A stretch of 64,000 bases of DNA from Polaribacter sp. KT25b. Its GTDB lineage: Bacteria > Bacteroidota > Bacteroidia > Flavobacteriales > Flavobacteriaceae. Location: contig NZ_LT629752.1 of the NCBI RefSeq assembly GCF_900105145.1, positions 1,522,001-1,586,000 on the forward strand. Direction: 5' to 3'. Below the pieces are notes generated by a model. It was not told the DNA's origin. It was given only the letters and a program-made list of their open reading frames with translations, and ran no database searches. The number at the start of each line of letters is the position of its first letter. Positions within the stretch are counted from its first letter, which is position 1. Made by a program: the position numbers and the translations under genes. Shown here one piece after another: positions 34,725-44,928 of the stretch.

Positions 34725-35333
34725 TTATATTTTCCAAAAATAATCAAAACAAATAGGGCAAATAGAATGGCTACAATTTTTAGGAATTTTGTTTACCCAT
34801 TCTGGCACCCAATCCCAAATTTCAGGTTCCATTACTCGCTGTGTACATCTGCAATTACTACATTGTGTAACAAAACCAGTTGCGTCTACATAACGTTTGT
34901 CTTGGGCTTTAAAGGCTTTACGACCAGTTTTACTCATTGGTAAATGTATAGTTAAAGAATTTGAGATAATAAGTCCTTTACCGTTTTTTAAAGGATAAGT
35001 ATCTTGATGAAACTCTCTAAAATGATCTACACTAGAACATTCATATTCGTGATGCCAAGGTTTACCAGTTTTTAAAACTTCCATAAATTTTTCAGTATAA
35101 AAATTCTTAACCCATTCACCAAGAAAAGCATTTACTATAGGTTCGCCTAAAGGAAATTTTTTTAAAATATTATTATTTATTCCGTTTTCTTTTGCAAAAT
35201 TCATCCATTCTGGGTTTACATAGGTTAAGTTTAAATCTTCTGATAGCCCATAAACTGAATGTTTACTATTTTCTAATGTTTTAAAATCAATTCCATTTAA
35301 ATTAGAAGTAAAATTTTCAATATATCTCCTCAT
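34725..35333 (-). CDS. PAS-like protein with C-terminal cysteine (zinc-binding) motif
   Basis: A 202-aa soluble protein. Residues ~20-130 look like a PAS sensor fold (YGLSEDLNLTYVNPEWMNFA, then FPLGEPIVNAFLGEW, WHHEYECSS). The C-terminal 50 residues contain TQCSNCRCTQRV, and NCSHSICPICFDYFW, a pair of cysteine clusters suited to one zinc site. The CP.CF end suggests a zinc-ribbon or rubredoxin-like knuckle. I know it only as a conserved uncharacterised type in flavobacteria. It stands alone; a redox- or ligand-sensing function is inference. Confidence 0.65.
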   Translation of the reverse strand: MRRYIENFTSNLNGIDFKTLENSKHSVYGLSEDLNLTYVNPEWMNFAKENGINNNILKKFPLGEPIVNAFLGEWVKNFYTEKFMEVLKTGKPWHHEYECSSVDHFREFHQDTYPLKNGKGLIISNSLTIHLPMSKTGRKAFKAQDKRYVDATGFVTQCSNCRCTQRVMEPEIWDWVPEWVNKIPKNCSHSICPICFDYFWKI

Positions 35334-35430
35334 TATTTTGTACTAGTATTTTTTATTATTAAAATAACTTAAAAAAAAGTTTGGGAGATTTTTTTAAAGT
35401 TTGGTAAAAACTAAATTAATTGAAATTTTT

Positions 35431-36177
35431 TTATTTTTTTACTTTTTTACTAGCATACATTGCAGCGCCTATAATACCAGCATTATTTCTAAATTCTGCA
35501 ACTTTTACTTTTACATCTGTAGTTAAATATTCTTTAAATCCATCGAATCTTTTACTAATTCCACCACCTAAAATAATTAAACTTGGCGAGAATACAATTC
35601 TTGCGTATTCTAGTAAAAGATCGAAACGTAATGCCCAATTTTTTAGCGTTAAACCTTCTTTTTTTCTAACAGAATCGGCAGTAAAACGTTCAATAATGTT
35701 TCCGTCAGAATGTAACATTTTACCAATTTCTAAATTAGGAATTAACTTGCCATCATAAAATAAACCAGAACCAATTCCGGTTCCTATTGTAATTACAATA
35801 ACAACACCTTTTTCTTTTTTACCTGCACCTAAACTTACTTCTGCTAGACCAGCTAAATCGGCATCATTACTTACATAAAATGGCAATTTACATTCTTTTC
35901 TAAATAATTTATCCACTTTTACATTTAGCCATTTTTCGCTTAAATTTCCAGTGTGAATACATTTTCCTTTAACAATAGTTGTAGGAAAACTGCAACCAAC
36001 GGCTTTTTTCCATTTAAAATGCCTTACCATTTCTTTTACAACTTTAGCTACAGCTTCTGGAGTTGCAGGTTTTGGAGTTTCAATTCTGTGTCTTTCAGAG
36101 AGTAATTCTCCTGTTTTAGTGTCTACAACTGCAGCTTTTATTCCTGTTCCTCCAATATCAATACCTAGTACTTTCAT
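35431..36177 (-). CDS. ppgK: Polyphosphate glucokinase (ROK family)
   Basis: A 248-aa kinase that phosphorylates glucose using polyphosphate or ATP. Motifs: [20 protein letters not shown] (phosphate 1), [29 protein letters not shown] (catalytic Asp), [13 protein letters not shown] (phosphate 2) and [13 protein letters not shown]. Length and the short form without the ROK zinc cysteines fit PpgK. It follows the RNA methyltransferase gene by 2 bp on the same strand, so they share a transcript although the functions are unrelated. Confidence 0.88.
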   Translation of the reverse strand: MKVLGIDIGGTGIKAAVVDTKTGELLSERHRIETPKPATPEAVAKVVKEMVRHFKWKKAVGCSFPTTIVKGKCIHTGNLSEKWLNVKVDKLFRKECKLPFYVSNDADLAGLAEVSLGAGKKEKGVVIVITIGTGIGSGLFYDGKLIPNLEIGKMLHSDGNIIERFTADSVRKKEGLTLKNWALRFDLLLEYARIVFSPSLIILGGGISKRFDGFKEYLTTDVKVKVAEFRNNAGIIGAAMYASKKVKK

Positions 36178-36179
36178 TT

Positions 36180-36977
36180 TTATATTTTAAAATTTCGTTG
36201 TCTTTTTGCTTCAAAAACAACAATTGCAGCAGCCACAGAAACATTCATAGAATCTATTTTTCCTTGCATTGGGATGTTTATATTTTGAGTGGCATTTTCT
36301 CGCCAAATTTCTGACAATCCAGTTGCTTCTGTTCCAACAACAATTGCGGTAGCATTTGTGTAATTTTCTTTATGATATTCGTTAGAATTCTGTAAAGTTG
36401 CAGCAAATATATTAATGTTCTTTTCTTGTAAAAAAGTAATTATTTCTTCTGATGAACCAACCGCAATTTGATTGGTAAAAACGCAACCTATACTAGAGCG
36501 AATAATATTTGAGTTGTATAAATCGCTTTTTGCATCAGCTATAAAAACGGCATCTACATTTGCAGCATCAGCAGTTCTTAAAATTGCGCCAATATTACCA
36601 GGTTTTTCAATGCTTTCGGTAATTAAAATTAAAGGTTTTTCATTTTTAAAATGTATGTTTTTTAATGAAAAATCTTTTGTTTTTGTAACAGCAATAATTC
36701 CTTCAGTAGAATCTCTATACGCTAATTTTTGATAGACATCTTTAGATATTTCTATTCTATTAATATTTTCGTTAAAAAGATTTAAAATTTCATTTTCAGA
36801 AATTAAATCAGGAAAAAATAAAACAGTATCAAATTTATAATTAGCTGTAATTGCTAGTGATATTTCTCGCTTTCCTTCAATAATAAATAAACTCTGTTTT
36901 CTTCTCTCACGAGCCTTTTCTTGAACTTTAAGCAAATTTTTTATATAAGCATTTTGTATGCTGGTAATTTCTTTCAT
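36180..36977 (-). CDS. SpoU/TrmH-family RNA methyltransferase
   Basis: A 265-aa SPOUT methyltransferase. Residues ~1-90 are the substrate-binding N-domain ([29 protein letters not shown]). The knotted domain has motif 1 ([20 protein letters not shown]), motif 2 ([14 protein letters not shown]) and motif 3 ([20 protein letters not shown]). These proteins 2'-O-methylate ribose in rRNA or tRNA; the position cannot be assigned. First gene of a pair with ppgK. Confidence 0.9.
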   Translation of the reverse strand: MKEITSIQNAYIKNLLKVQEKARERRKQSLFIIEGKREISLAITANYKFDTVLFFPDLISENEILNLFNENINRIEISKDVYQKLAYRDSTEGIIAVTKTKDFSLKNIHFKNEKPLILITESIEKPGNIGAILRTADAANVDAVFIADAKSDLYNSNIIRSSIGCVFTNQIAVGSSEEIITFLQEKNINIFAATLQNSNEYHKENYTNATAIVVGTEATGLSEIWRENATQNINIPMQGKIDSMNVSVAAAIVVFEAKRQRNFKI

Positions 36978-37063
36978 TGATGCAAATATACTTATTTATA
37001 GGTATTTTATGATCTCTATTAAATGTGAATATTTGTTTATTATTAATCTTTAAATAAAATAAA

Positions 37064-37540
37064 ATGAAAAAAAATGGTTATAGGTTATTGGTTTTTACAA
37101 TTGCAGCGGTTATGATGTCTTTTAAAATTAATACAACAGAAATATTAAAAAAAGAAGAATTAATTAAAATAGATGTAAATTCTAACAGTTACCAAAATGG
37201 GTGGAGCACTTGGAAAACGACAGATTGTTTTAGAGGTTTAGACTTAAGAGTTAAGAAAAAACCTAAAAGCAATTATTCAGAAAAACATGAATGGTTAGTG
37301 CAGTTTAGAAATAGATATAATAACAAAATTTATTTTAGTTACGAAATTGTTCCTTATTCTGAAAAACAGAATATTAGAAACTCACAAAGAACTACCAATA
37401 GAGTTGATTTAAAAGGAAATACTACAGAAAAATCTACTCATTATAAATATTTAAGGGAAGCAAATACTGTTTATGTTCATGTAAATAAAGTTCGATTTAG
37501 TAATGATTATGGAAAAGGGTATTCTGATTGTGATAATTAA
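37064..37540 (+). CDS. Small exported protein of unknown function
   Basis: A 158-aa protein, normal codon use and a good AAATAAAATG start context. The first 25 residues look like an export signal (LLVFTIAAVMMSF). The mature part is basic and aromatic, with two Cys that could form a disulfide (TTDCFRGLDLRVKKKPK and the terminal GYSDCDN). WSTWKTTDCFRGLDLRVK and WLVQFRNRYNNKIYFSYEI suggest a compact beta-domain. I do not recognise a family. It stands alone before a strong bidirectional terminator. Confidence 0.65.
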   Translation: MKKNGYRLLVFTIAAVMMSFKINTTEILKKEELIKIDVNSNSYQNGWSTWKTTDCFRGLDLRVKKKPKSNYSEKHEWLVQFRNRYNNKIYFSYEIVPYSEKQNIRNSQRTTNRVDLKGNTTEKSTHYKYLREANTVYVHVNKVRFSNDYGKGYSDCDN

Positions 37541-37705
37541 AATATACCTAACGTTAGGTATTGTTTTATAAATATTTAATATTAATATTTGCATAAGAAT
37601 ATTAAGAATTCGATTTTTTTATAATTAATTGTTTGAAAACGAAGAAGTAATATTGAAAAAGAGGGGGGATTATGTTTACATTATTATTGTAGACTATTTT
37701 TGATT

Positions 37706-37735
37706 AAAAAGGCTCGCAATTGCGAGCCTTTTTTA
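37706..37735. terminator. Bidirectional terminator
   Basis: AAAAAGGCTCGCAA directly abuts TTGCGAGCCTTTTTT: a fully symmetrical GC-rich stem between the convergent genes ending at 37540 and 37750. Confidence 0.85.
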
Positions 37736-37749
37736 ATAAGAATTAATAT

Positions 37750-39045
37750 TTATTTGGTTTTGTATTTGTTAGAATATCGTTTCCAAAGTTCTGTTTGATG
37801 CGTTTCTAAGCTAATTTTTCTACCTTGAATAAAAGCTTCTGATAAAATGTTTGTTCTCATATCTAATGCATCTCCTTCAGAAATAAATAAGGTTGCATCT
37901 TTACCTACTTCTAAAGTTCCTACAAAATCATCTATTCCTAGAATTTTTGCTGTGTTTGATGTTAATAACTTTAAAGCAACTTCTTTATCTAAACCATAAG
38001 CAGCAAATGTACCAGCATAAAAAGGTAAATTTCTAGTGTTCATACGTTCCATTTGCCCTTCCATTCCTAAACTTACTAAAACACCTTTATCAGTTAAAAC
38101 CTTTGCTATTGTATAGGTATAATCATACGCGTTATCTTCTCTGTTAGGATTTCTGTGAGGTCTGTCTAAAATTACAGGAACATTATTTTTTACTAATAAA
38201 TCTGAAATTTTATCAGCTTCATTACCATGAACAATTACAATATTATCAATCCCTAATTCTTTAGAAATAGTAATAGCATCTGTAATTTCTCTTTGCCCGT
38301 TTACATGAATAAAAAGTTTTTGCGAACCATTAAATAAACCTTTCGTAGCTTCATAAGGTAAATTTTTCTTCATTTTTTCGCCAGCTAAGTAATTTTTAGC
38401 TTTTGTAAAATAAGTTTTAATGTTCTCAATTTTTTTACTGTAATTTCCATCAACTTTTAAAGCAGGATCTTCTCCTAACCACCATCTTCCTCGAGTAAAA
38501 CTTCCTGGCCATTCCATATGAATTGCGTCATCAGTTTTTATGGCTGCATCTTCCCAATTCCAAGCATCTAACTGTACAATAGATGAAGTTCCAGAAATTA
38601 TACCTCCTCTTGGTGTAATTTGTGCCATTAAAACTCCATTTGGTCTCATCGATTCTACAATTTTACTTTCTGCATTATAGGCAATTAAACTTCTAATATG
38701 AGGATTATTTGTACCTATTTCATCTTCGTCATCACTAGCTTTTACAGCATCAATTTCTACTAAACCTAAAGTTGAATTTGCAGCAATAAAGCCAGGATAT
38801 ACATGTTTTCCTTTTGCGTTTATTATGGTTCCTCTTCTTGCAATTTTTACATTTGCATTTCCAACAAAAACGATTTTTCCTTGGCTAAACATAATCAAAG
38901 AATTTTCAATGACTTGTCCGTTTCCTAAGTGTGCAGTTGCACCTTCAATAGAATAATCTGTGGTTTGTTTATCTGCGGGAGTTTGTTGTGCTAAGATGTT
39001 TCCTACTAAAAAGAAAAACATCAAACTATATATTATTTTTTTCAT
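37750..39045 (-). CDS. Exported amidohydrolase-like protein (degenerate metal site)
   Basis: A 431-aa protein with signal peptide (FFFLVGNILAQ). The amidohydrolase fold is recognisable: VYPGFIAANSTLGLVEIDAV after the N-terminal beta-sandwich, IVIVHGNEADKI, LLTSNTAKILGIDD and VGTLEVGKDATLFISEGDAL. Where active enzymes have HxH after PGFID, this has AANST, and the final metal Asp is not evident. It may be a non-catalytic partner of the larger protein encoded 5 bp upstream (39051-42023). Tandem pairs like this are common in flavobacteria; substrates are unknown. Confidence 0.82.
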   Translation of the reverse strand: MKKIIYSLMFFFLVGNILAQQTPADKQTTDYSIEGATAHLGNGQVIENSLIMFSQGKIVFVGNANVKIARRGTIINAKGKHVYPGFIAANSTLGLVEIDAVKASDDEDEIGTNNPHIRSLIAYNAESKIVESMRPNGVLMAQITPRGGIISGTSSIVQLDAWNWEDAAIKTDDAIHMEWPGSFTRGRWWLGEDPALKVDGNYSKKIENIKTYFTKAKNYLAGEKMKKNLPYEATKGLFNGSQKLFIHVNGQREITDAITISKELGIDNIVIVHGNEADKISDLLVKNNVPVILDRPHRNPNREDNAYDYTYTIAKVLTDKGVLVSLGMEGQMERMNTRNLPFYAGTFAAYGLDKEVALKLLTSNTAKILGIDDFVGTLEVGKDATLFISEGDALDMRTNILSEAFIQGRKISLETHQTELWKRYSNKYKTK

Positions 39046-39050
39046 TATTT

Positions 39051-42023
39051 TTAGTTTTTAAGTTCTTCTAAAGTATCACAGTGAAAATTTCTATCAACTC
39101 TTTTTTTAGGAGCTTGAGTTTTACCACCGCCTAATTTTTCTTTCAACATCATTGTAATAAGTTTACTTCTTTCTTGACTGATAGCTTCACGTTTTTTATG
39201 ATCTTCATTAATATCAAAATATACTTTACCATCAATAATTGTTTTTTCTACTTTAGTATAAATAGACATTGGGTGATTGCTCCATAAAACTACATCTGCA
39301 TCTTTACCAACTTTAATACTACCAACTCTTTCGTCGATATGCAATAATTTTGCAGGGTTTATAGTAACCATTTTCCAAGCTTCTAATTCAGAAACGCCAC
39401 CATATTTTACAGTTTTTGCAGCTTCTTGATTTAATCTTCTAGACATTTCTCTGTCATCAGAATTAATTGCAACAGTAACTCCAGCATTGTGCATAATGGC
39501 AGCATTATAAGGTATTGCGTCATTTACTTCGTATTTATAAGCCCACCAATCAGAAAAAGTAGAACCACCAACACCATGTTCTACCATTTTATCTGCTAAT
39601 TTATATCCTTCTAAAATATGCGTAAAAGTGTTGATATTAAAATTAAATTTTTCTGCAACTTTCATTAACATATTAATTTCTGATTGTACATAAGAATGAC
39701 AAGAAATAAAACGTTCGCCATTTATAATTTCTACCAATGTTTCCATTTCTGCATCTTTTCTATAAGGTTTTCCACTTTTTTTAAGAACTTCATATTCTTG
39801 AGCTCTTGTAAAATAGTCTGTAAACATTTGTTCAACTCCCATTCTTGTTTGTGGAAAACGTGTTCCGTTAGAGCTTCTAGATTGTTTTACATTTTCCCCC
39901 AAAGCAAATTTTATAAACTTAGGCGAATTATCATAAATCATATTTTCTGCATTTTCTCCCCATTTTAGTTTGATAATTGCAGAACGCCCACCAATTGGAT
40001 TTGCAGAACCGTGTAAAATTTGAGAAGTTGTTGTTCCTCCAGAAATATTTCTATAAATATTAATATCATTAGGGTCTATAACATCTTCAATAGTAACTTC
40101 TGCAGATGAGTTTTGTGCACCTTCATTAATCGATGATGCTGCAATATGCGAGTGTTCATCAATAATTCCTGCAGTTAAATGTTTTCCTGTTCCATCAATT
40201 TCTGTTGCGCCTCTAGAACTTAAACCTTTACCAATTTTATAAATTTTACCATCTTTTAATAAAACGTCTGTATTTTCTAAAATTCCTTCATTTTCACTGG
40301 TCCAAACAGTAACATTTTTAATTAAAAGTGTTGTTGTTTTTGGTTGAGAAAAGTTTCCGAAGCCAATATTAGGATAACTTACCGGCAAAACTAAAATTTC
40401 TTTTTCATCAGCATTTTTGTCAGATTTTCCCTTTGATTTTTTATCATCCTTTCCCTTTACTTTCTTACTTGCAGACCAAGTAGATTTTTTACCTTCTGCA
40501 TCAAAAGCATCACCTTGTATTAAATTAGCATCATTTATAACTTTACCAAGTAATCTTGTAAAATTATCGTCATTATTTAATGTAATAGAAACCCATTCAT
40601 CTTTAAAAGAAAATTTAGATTTTAATTTTTTATCTCCTAATTTAATAGATCCTGTTTGTTTAGAACCTTTTCCGGTAATTGATAAATCGTAATTTGTATT
40701 ATTAACATATAACATGTATTCGCCTGTTATATCTTTAATATTCATGTCGTTAATAATGTTTTTGTCACCTTGAACCCAGTTTTCAAAAATGGTTGTTTTA
40801 GCATCAAAAACATCACCAGAAGTAATTATAAAATTAGCATAACTTCCTGTTTTTAAATTTCCTATTGAATTGTTTCCAATAATTTCTGCAGGAATTGTAG
40901 TTAAAGCAGCCAACGCTTTTTCTTTATCAAAACCATATTTAATAGCTTTTTGCAAGTTTTTATGAAAAGATTTTATATCTTTTAATTTGTAAGTTGTTAA
41001 TGCAAAATTTACATTATTTTTAGAAAGTACACTTAAATTAGAAGGTTCTTGATTCCATTTACGCATATCTCTTAAAGAAATATGTTGCGTTAATAAAGGA
41101 TCTGAAACATCGTAAGCATTACTAAAATTAATAGGAATTATAAAATTAGCATTCGTAGCTTTTATGTCGTTAATTCTTTCAAATTCTTCTCCACTTCCAA
41201 GAATTGTGTATTGAATTCCAAATTCATCACCCACTTTATCAGCTCTTAAAGCATCTAAAAGATTGTTGGTTTCAAAAATCTGAATTAAATCTTTATTGCT
41301 ATTTAAAGCCTCTAATGCTAAATCTTTATTTTTCATATTTCCTTTAGCATACCAATCTGCATCATTATAAACTTGGCGCAGTAAAGCCATTGCACCCATT
41401 AAAGAACTTGGGTAAGCTTGTCTAGATTTATTGCTTTTAGAAAAAGATAAATACTGTGCAGATTTTGTGTCTAAAACTCTATAAGCATTTGTAGAGTTAG
41501 GATTTAAAGCAACTAATAAACCACTTCCACGAATAATTCCGTCTTGTACATGTGTGTTTACAACACCAAAACCGGCATCAATAAAACTTTTTGCTTTTTT
41601 AGCATCAAATTTAAAATCATCTAAAGAATTTGTTTCTGGTCTAATATGATCATTCCAATAATAACCTTCTCTTTCCGGCTCATATTGAGCACTTCTAGAA
41701 CTTCTAGATTGTCTTTGTGGCTTTGCAATTCCAAAATCAGAAAAAATATCAATAAATGATGGATAAATAGTTTTTCCTTCTAAATCTGTAGTTTTTGTTC
41801 CTTTAGGAATCTTTACAGATTTACCAATACTAATAACTTTACCGTCTTTAATTAATAAAGATCCATTTTTAATAACTTCGGTTGGCGTTACGTAAATTTT
41901 TGCATTAGTAAAAGCAAAAGTTGTACTTTCAGTTGTTTTGACTCCTTCATCCGTAGGAAAATAATCTTGTGCATTCGAGACAGAAAGCGACAAGAAAAAG
42001 AGCAAGAATAATAGTCTTTTCAT
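39051..42023 (-). CDS. Exported double-domain amidohydrolase
   Basis: A 990-aa protein with signal peptide (FFLSLSVSNAQ). It has two amidohydrolase units. The N-terminal one (~40-420) lacks the metal motif (TIYPSFIDIFSDFG) yet keeps LTTIPAEIIGNNSIGNLKTG. A linker with a basic KGKDDKKSKGKSDKNADEKE stretch follows. The C-terminal unit (~570-970) is complete: HxH in IIDEHSHIAASS, His in FISCHSYVQSE and FTHILEGYKL, Asp in VAINSDDREM and the ending VGSIKVGKDADVVLWSNHP. It resembles imidazolonepropionase/prolidase-like periplasmic hydrolases. First of a two-gene operon; the second (37750) also has a degenerate site. Confidence 0.88.
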   Translation of the reverse strand: MKRLLFLLFFLSLSVSNAQDYFPTDEGVKTTESTTFAFTNAKIYVTPTEVIKNGSLLIKDGKVISIGKSVKIPKGTKTTDLEGKTIYPSFIDIFSDFGIAKPQRQSRSSRSAQYEPEREGYYWNDHIRPETNSLDDFKFDAKKAKSFIDAGFGVVNTHVQDGIIRGSGLLVALNPNSTNAYRVLDTKSAQYLSFSKSNKSRQAYPSSLMGAMALLRQVYNDADWYAKGNMKNKDLALEALNSNKDLIQIFETNNLLDALRADKVGDEFGIQYTILGSGEEFERINDIKATNANFIIPINFSNAYDVSDPLLTQHISLRDMRKWNQEPSNLSVLSKNNVNFALTTYKLKDIKSFHKNLQKAIKYGFDKEKALAALTTIPAEIIGNNSIGNLKTGSYANFIITSGDVFDAKTTIFENWVQGDKNIINDMNIKDITGEYMLYVNNTNYDLSITGKGSKQTGSIKLGDKKLKSKFSFKDEWVSITLNNDDNFTRLLGKVINDANLIQGDAFDAEGKKSTWSASKKVKGKDDKKSKGKSDKNADEKEILVLPVSYPNIGFGNFSQPKTTTLLIKNVTVWTSENEGILENTDVLLKDGKIYKIGKGLSSRGATEIDGTGKHLTAGIIDEHSHIAASSINEGAQNSSAEVTIEDVIDPNDINIYRNISGGTTTSQILHGSANPIGGRSAIIKLKWGENAENMIYDNSPKFIKFALGENVKQSRSSNGTRFPQTRMGVEQMFTDYFTRAQEYEVLKKSGKPYRKDAEMETLVEIINGERFISCHSYVQSEINMLMKVAEKFNFNINTFTHILEGYKLADKMVEHGVGGSTFSDWWAYKYEVNDAIPYNAAIMHNAGVTVAINSDDREMSRRLNQEAAKTVKYGGVSELEAWKMVTINPAKLLHIDERVGSIKVGKDADVVLWSNHPMSIYTKVEKTIIDGKVYFDINEDHKKREAISQERSKLITMMLKEKLGGGKTQAPKKRVDRNFHCDTLEELKN

Positions 42024-42115
42024 GTAGTTTGATTTGTTTTGAATTAACGTTAAAAATATTGATACCCTTTTTGATAAATACTAAATATTTTTAATTTAAC
42101 AAAAATTTAAGAAAT

Positions 42116-43192
42116 TTAAACCTCATTAGAGGCTTCGAAATATGAAATTATTAAGTCTACAACATAGTTGTAAGATTGTACACCTTTGGCTTGTTTATTG
42201 GCTTTTAAATACGCATTATATCCTTTTTTTACAAGAGGTTCAAACGGATTTTTATATTGTAACCAAAACTGATAACTTGCATTAAAATCTTTTAAAATTC
42301 CTTTGTTTACCTTTTTTAAGATTGCTGTGTAAACTTCTTGATCGCGTTTTTTTATTTCTGATAAACAATACCCAAATGCCATTCTATAACTTGCATATTT
42401 AAAGTAAACATCATCATTATAATTGGCTGCTAAAAAACCAACAAAATTGGCTTCGTTTTCTGCAGCAAAACCTATTTGATGCGCCATTTCATGACAGGTT
42501 GTGGTTGGGTAACCCGTTTTAGGAATTCTATCATTTACTTGTGCTTCACCCGTTAATGGATTTAAATAACCAGCTGTACCGTTATAGGTTTGTATTAAAC
42601 TCATTAATGAACTTTTTACTGATGGAAATTGATATTTTAATTGCGGAAAATCTTCAGATAAATTATCATAACCACTAACAGCCATTTTATACATTTCCTT
42701 TTGTGAATAAGGGTTTTTTACAAGTAAAGTGTCATTTTTTGTAATTTTTTGTTGATAATAATTTAGCTTAACAATAATATGTTCTGTAACTTTTAGAAGT
42801 TGTTCTGTGGTGTATTTTTTCTGATGATACTTTAAGTTTTTAGATAACGGTTCTCTGTAATAATTTAATCCCCAAAATAGATAAAAACAAAAATAAATAA
42901 CAGATAAAATTGCCGTAAAATGAAGTGTTTTAGGAATAAAGTTTCTGAATCTAGTTTTTATCAATCTATATAAAAACCTAATTAAAAAAAATATCCCAAA
43001 AGCAATTAATAAATCTCCAAAAGAAAAAGGAATCCAACCTAAAATAATTCTAAAAAAGGAAGAAATTATTGGGTAAATTCCGTTTGAATAATAACGTTCT
43101 ATAAATGCAGGATTGTTGGCAACAATTTGCATTAAAAAAACTTGAATTGGCAATAGTATTGCTAAAATTATATGTGTTTTATTCCATTTCAT
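42116..43192 (-). CDS. DUF3810 membrane protein with metalloprotease-like HExxH motif
   Basis: A 358-aa protein. Three hydrophobic segments lie in the first 125 residues (ILAILLPIQVFLMQIVA; FGDLLIAFGIFFLIRFLY; FTAILSVIYFCFYLFWG). A soluble domain follows with GAxGYLNPxxGEAQVN-type sequence (GTAGYLNPLTGEAQVNDRIP) and TTCHEMAHQIGFAAENEANF: HExxH plus a downstream Glu, as in gluzincin peptidases. The family is widespread in Bacteroidota and uncharacterised. Monocistronic and divergent from dnaB. Confidence 0.85.
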   Translation of the reverse strand: MKWNKTHIILAILLPIQVFLMQIVANNPAFIERYYSNGIYPIISSFFRIILGWIPFSFGDLLIAFGIFFLIRFLYRLIKTRFRNFIPKTLHFTAILSVIYFCFYLFWGLNYYREPLSKNLKYHQKKYTTEQLLKVTEHIIVKLNYYQQKITKNDTLLVKNPYSQKEMYKMAVSGYDNLSEDFPQLKYQFPSVKSSLMSLIQTYNGTAGYLNPLTGEAQVNDRIPKTGYPTTTCHEMAHQIGFAAENEANFVGFLAANYNDDVYFKYASYRMAFGYCLSEIKKRDQEVYTAILKKVNKGILKDFNASYQFWLQYKNPFEPLVKKGYNAYLKANKQAKGVQSYNYVVDLIISYFEASNEV

Positions 43193-43330
43193 TGGTGTAA
43201 AAATAGCAAATCAAATTAGAAGTTGACTGGTTATTAACATGATAATAACATTTTTGTTTACAATAAATGTTTACAAATTAAAGTTAAATATTAGAAATTA
43301 CATTCAACCTAAAAAAGTACATTTGTAGCC

Positions 43331-44839
43331 ATGGAAAAAACGAATCCTATAGCAGGTACAAAAATAGATAAAGCAAGAATTATTAGCCTTGAAAAAGGTA
43401 AAATTCCGCCGCAAGCAGTAGAGTTAGAAGAAGCTGTATTGGGTGCAATGATGATTGATAAAAAAGGAATTGATGATGTTATTGATGTATTAAGTGCAGA
43501 TGCTTTTTATGATCAAAAACACCAAGAAATTTATGCTGCAATTTATGAATTATTTCAAAATTCTGAACCAATTGACCTTTTAACAGTATCAAATTTGTTA
43601 AAAAAGAATGGTAAATTAGATTTTGTTGGTGGCGATTTCTTTTTAATTCGTTTAACTCAAAAAGTTGCTTCTTCTGCACATATCGAGTTTCATGCTAGAA
43701 TTATTTTACAAAAATTCATACAGCGTAAATTAATATCAATCTCATCAGAAATAATAGAAAATGCGTACGACGAAAGTTCAGATGTTTTTGAATTATTAGA
43801 TGATGCAGAAGCAAAACTTTTTGAAGTTACACAAGGAAACTTAAAAAAGAGTTCAGAAGACGCAGGTTCTCTTGTAAAACAAGCTTTGGCTAAAATACAA
43901 GAAATTGGAAACCAAGAAGGAATGTCTGGTTTGCAAACTGGTTTTACAAAATTAGATGCATTAACTTCTGGTTGGCAACCGTCGGATTTAGTAATTATTG
44001 CTGCGCGTCCTGGTATGGGAAAAACAGCATTTGTAATCTCGATGGCAAAAAATATGGCAATCGATTTTAATCATGGAGTTGCCGTATTTTCTTTAGAGAT
44101 GTCTTCTGTGCAATTAATTACTCGTATGATTTCTTCGGAAACCGGATTAACATCAGAAAAATTAAGAAAAGGAAATTTAGAACCTCACGAATGGGAACAA
44201 TTAAATGTTAAAGTAAAACGTTTATCTGATGCGCCTATTTTTATTGATGATACGCCTTCTCTTTCTGTATTTGATTTACGTGCAAAAGCAAGACGTTTAG
44301 TATCACAACACAATGTTAGAATTTTAGTGATTGATTATTTGCAATTGATGACAGCTGGAGGGAAAGCAGGAGGAAATCGTGAGCAAGAAATTTCGATGAT
44401 TTCTAGAAACTTAAAAGCTTTAGCAAAAGAATTGTCTGTGCCAGTAATAGCACTTTCTCAGTTATCGCGTGCCGTAGAAACGCGTGGAGGATCTAAAAGA
44501 CCTTTGCTTTCAGATTTACGTGAATCTGGAGCAATTGAGCAGGATGCAGATATTGTATCTTTTATTTTTCGTCCAGAATATTACGGAATGACAGAATGGG
44601 ATGATGATGAACACACACCATGTGAAGGACAAGGTGAATTTATTGTTGCAAAACATAGAAATGGTGGTTTAGATAATATTCGTTTGAAATTTACTGGGCA
44701 TTTAGCTAAATTCTCAGATTTAGAAGAAAGTTTTAGTTCAGAGTTTCAATCTTCTATGAACGCAGATATTTCTCAAGATCATAGAATTGAACCAGGTGAT
44801 GCTTTTGGTGATGATGATATAGATGATATGCCGTTTTAA
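43331..44839 (+). CDS. dnaB: Replicative DNA helicase
   Basis: A 502-aa hexameric helicase that unwinds the replication fork. The N-terminal DnaB domain (PQAVELEEAVLGAMMIDKKG) is followed by the RecA-like motor: Walker A AARPGMGKTAFV (~236), H1a SLEMSSVQL, Walker B LVIDYLQLM, motif H4 NREQEISMISRNLKALAKEL, and the arginine-finger region VAKHRNGGLD. No intein is present. TACATTTG (43318-43325) fits a -7 element but would leave almost no leader before the ATG at 43331, so the promoter assignment is uncertain. Confidence 0.97.
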   Translation: MEKTNPIAGTKIDKARIISLEKGKIPPQAVELEEAVLGAMMIDKKGIDDVIDVLSADAFYDQKHQEIYAAIYELFQNSEPIDLLTVSNLLKKNGKLDFVGGDFFLIRLTQKVASSAHIEFHARIILQKFIQRKLISISSEIIENAYDESSDVFELLDDAEAKLFEVTQGNLKKSSEDAGSLVKQALAKIQEIGNQEGMSGLQTGFTKLDALTSGWQPSDLVIIAARPGMGKTAFVISMAKNMAIDFNHGVAVFSLEMSSVQLITRMISSETGLTSEKLRKGNLEPHEWEQLNVKVKRLSDAPIFIDDTPSLSVFDLRAKARRLVSQHNVRILVIDYLQLMTAGGKAGGNREQEISMISRNLKALAKELSVPVIALSQLSRAVETRGGSKRPLLSDLRESGAIEQDADIVSFIFRPEYYGMTEWDDDEHTPCEGQGEFIVAKHRNGGLDNIRLKFTGHLAKFSDLEESFSSEFQSSMNADISQDHRIEPGDAFGDDDIDDMPF

Positions 44840-44865
44840 ATACTAAAGAATTTATAAAATTATAG

Positions 44866-44899
44866 AAATACACAATTGCATCAAAGTAATTGTGTATTT
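44866..44899 (+). terminator. Terminator of dnaB
   Basis: AAATACACAATT (44866-44877) pairs with AATTGTGTATTT (44888-44899) around a 10-nt loop, followed by a T-rich stretch. Confidence 0.7.
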
Positions 44900-44928
44900 T
44901 AGTTTTTTTAAAAATTTAGATATATAAA

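Noticed and set aside
34665..34943. Plus-strand frame opposite the PAS-like gene
   Set aside because: Antisense of a better-supported gene with conserved Cys motifs.
43200..43330. Chromosome origin next to dnaB
   Set aside because: No cluster of DnaA boxes and no dnaA/dnaN; dnaB position alone does not mark an origin.
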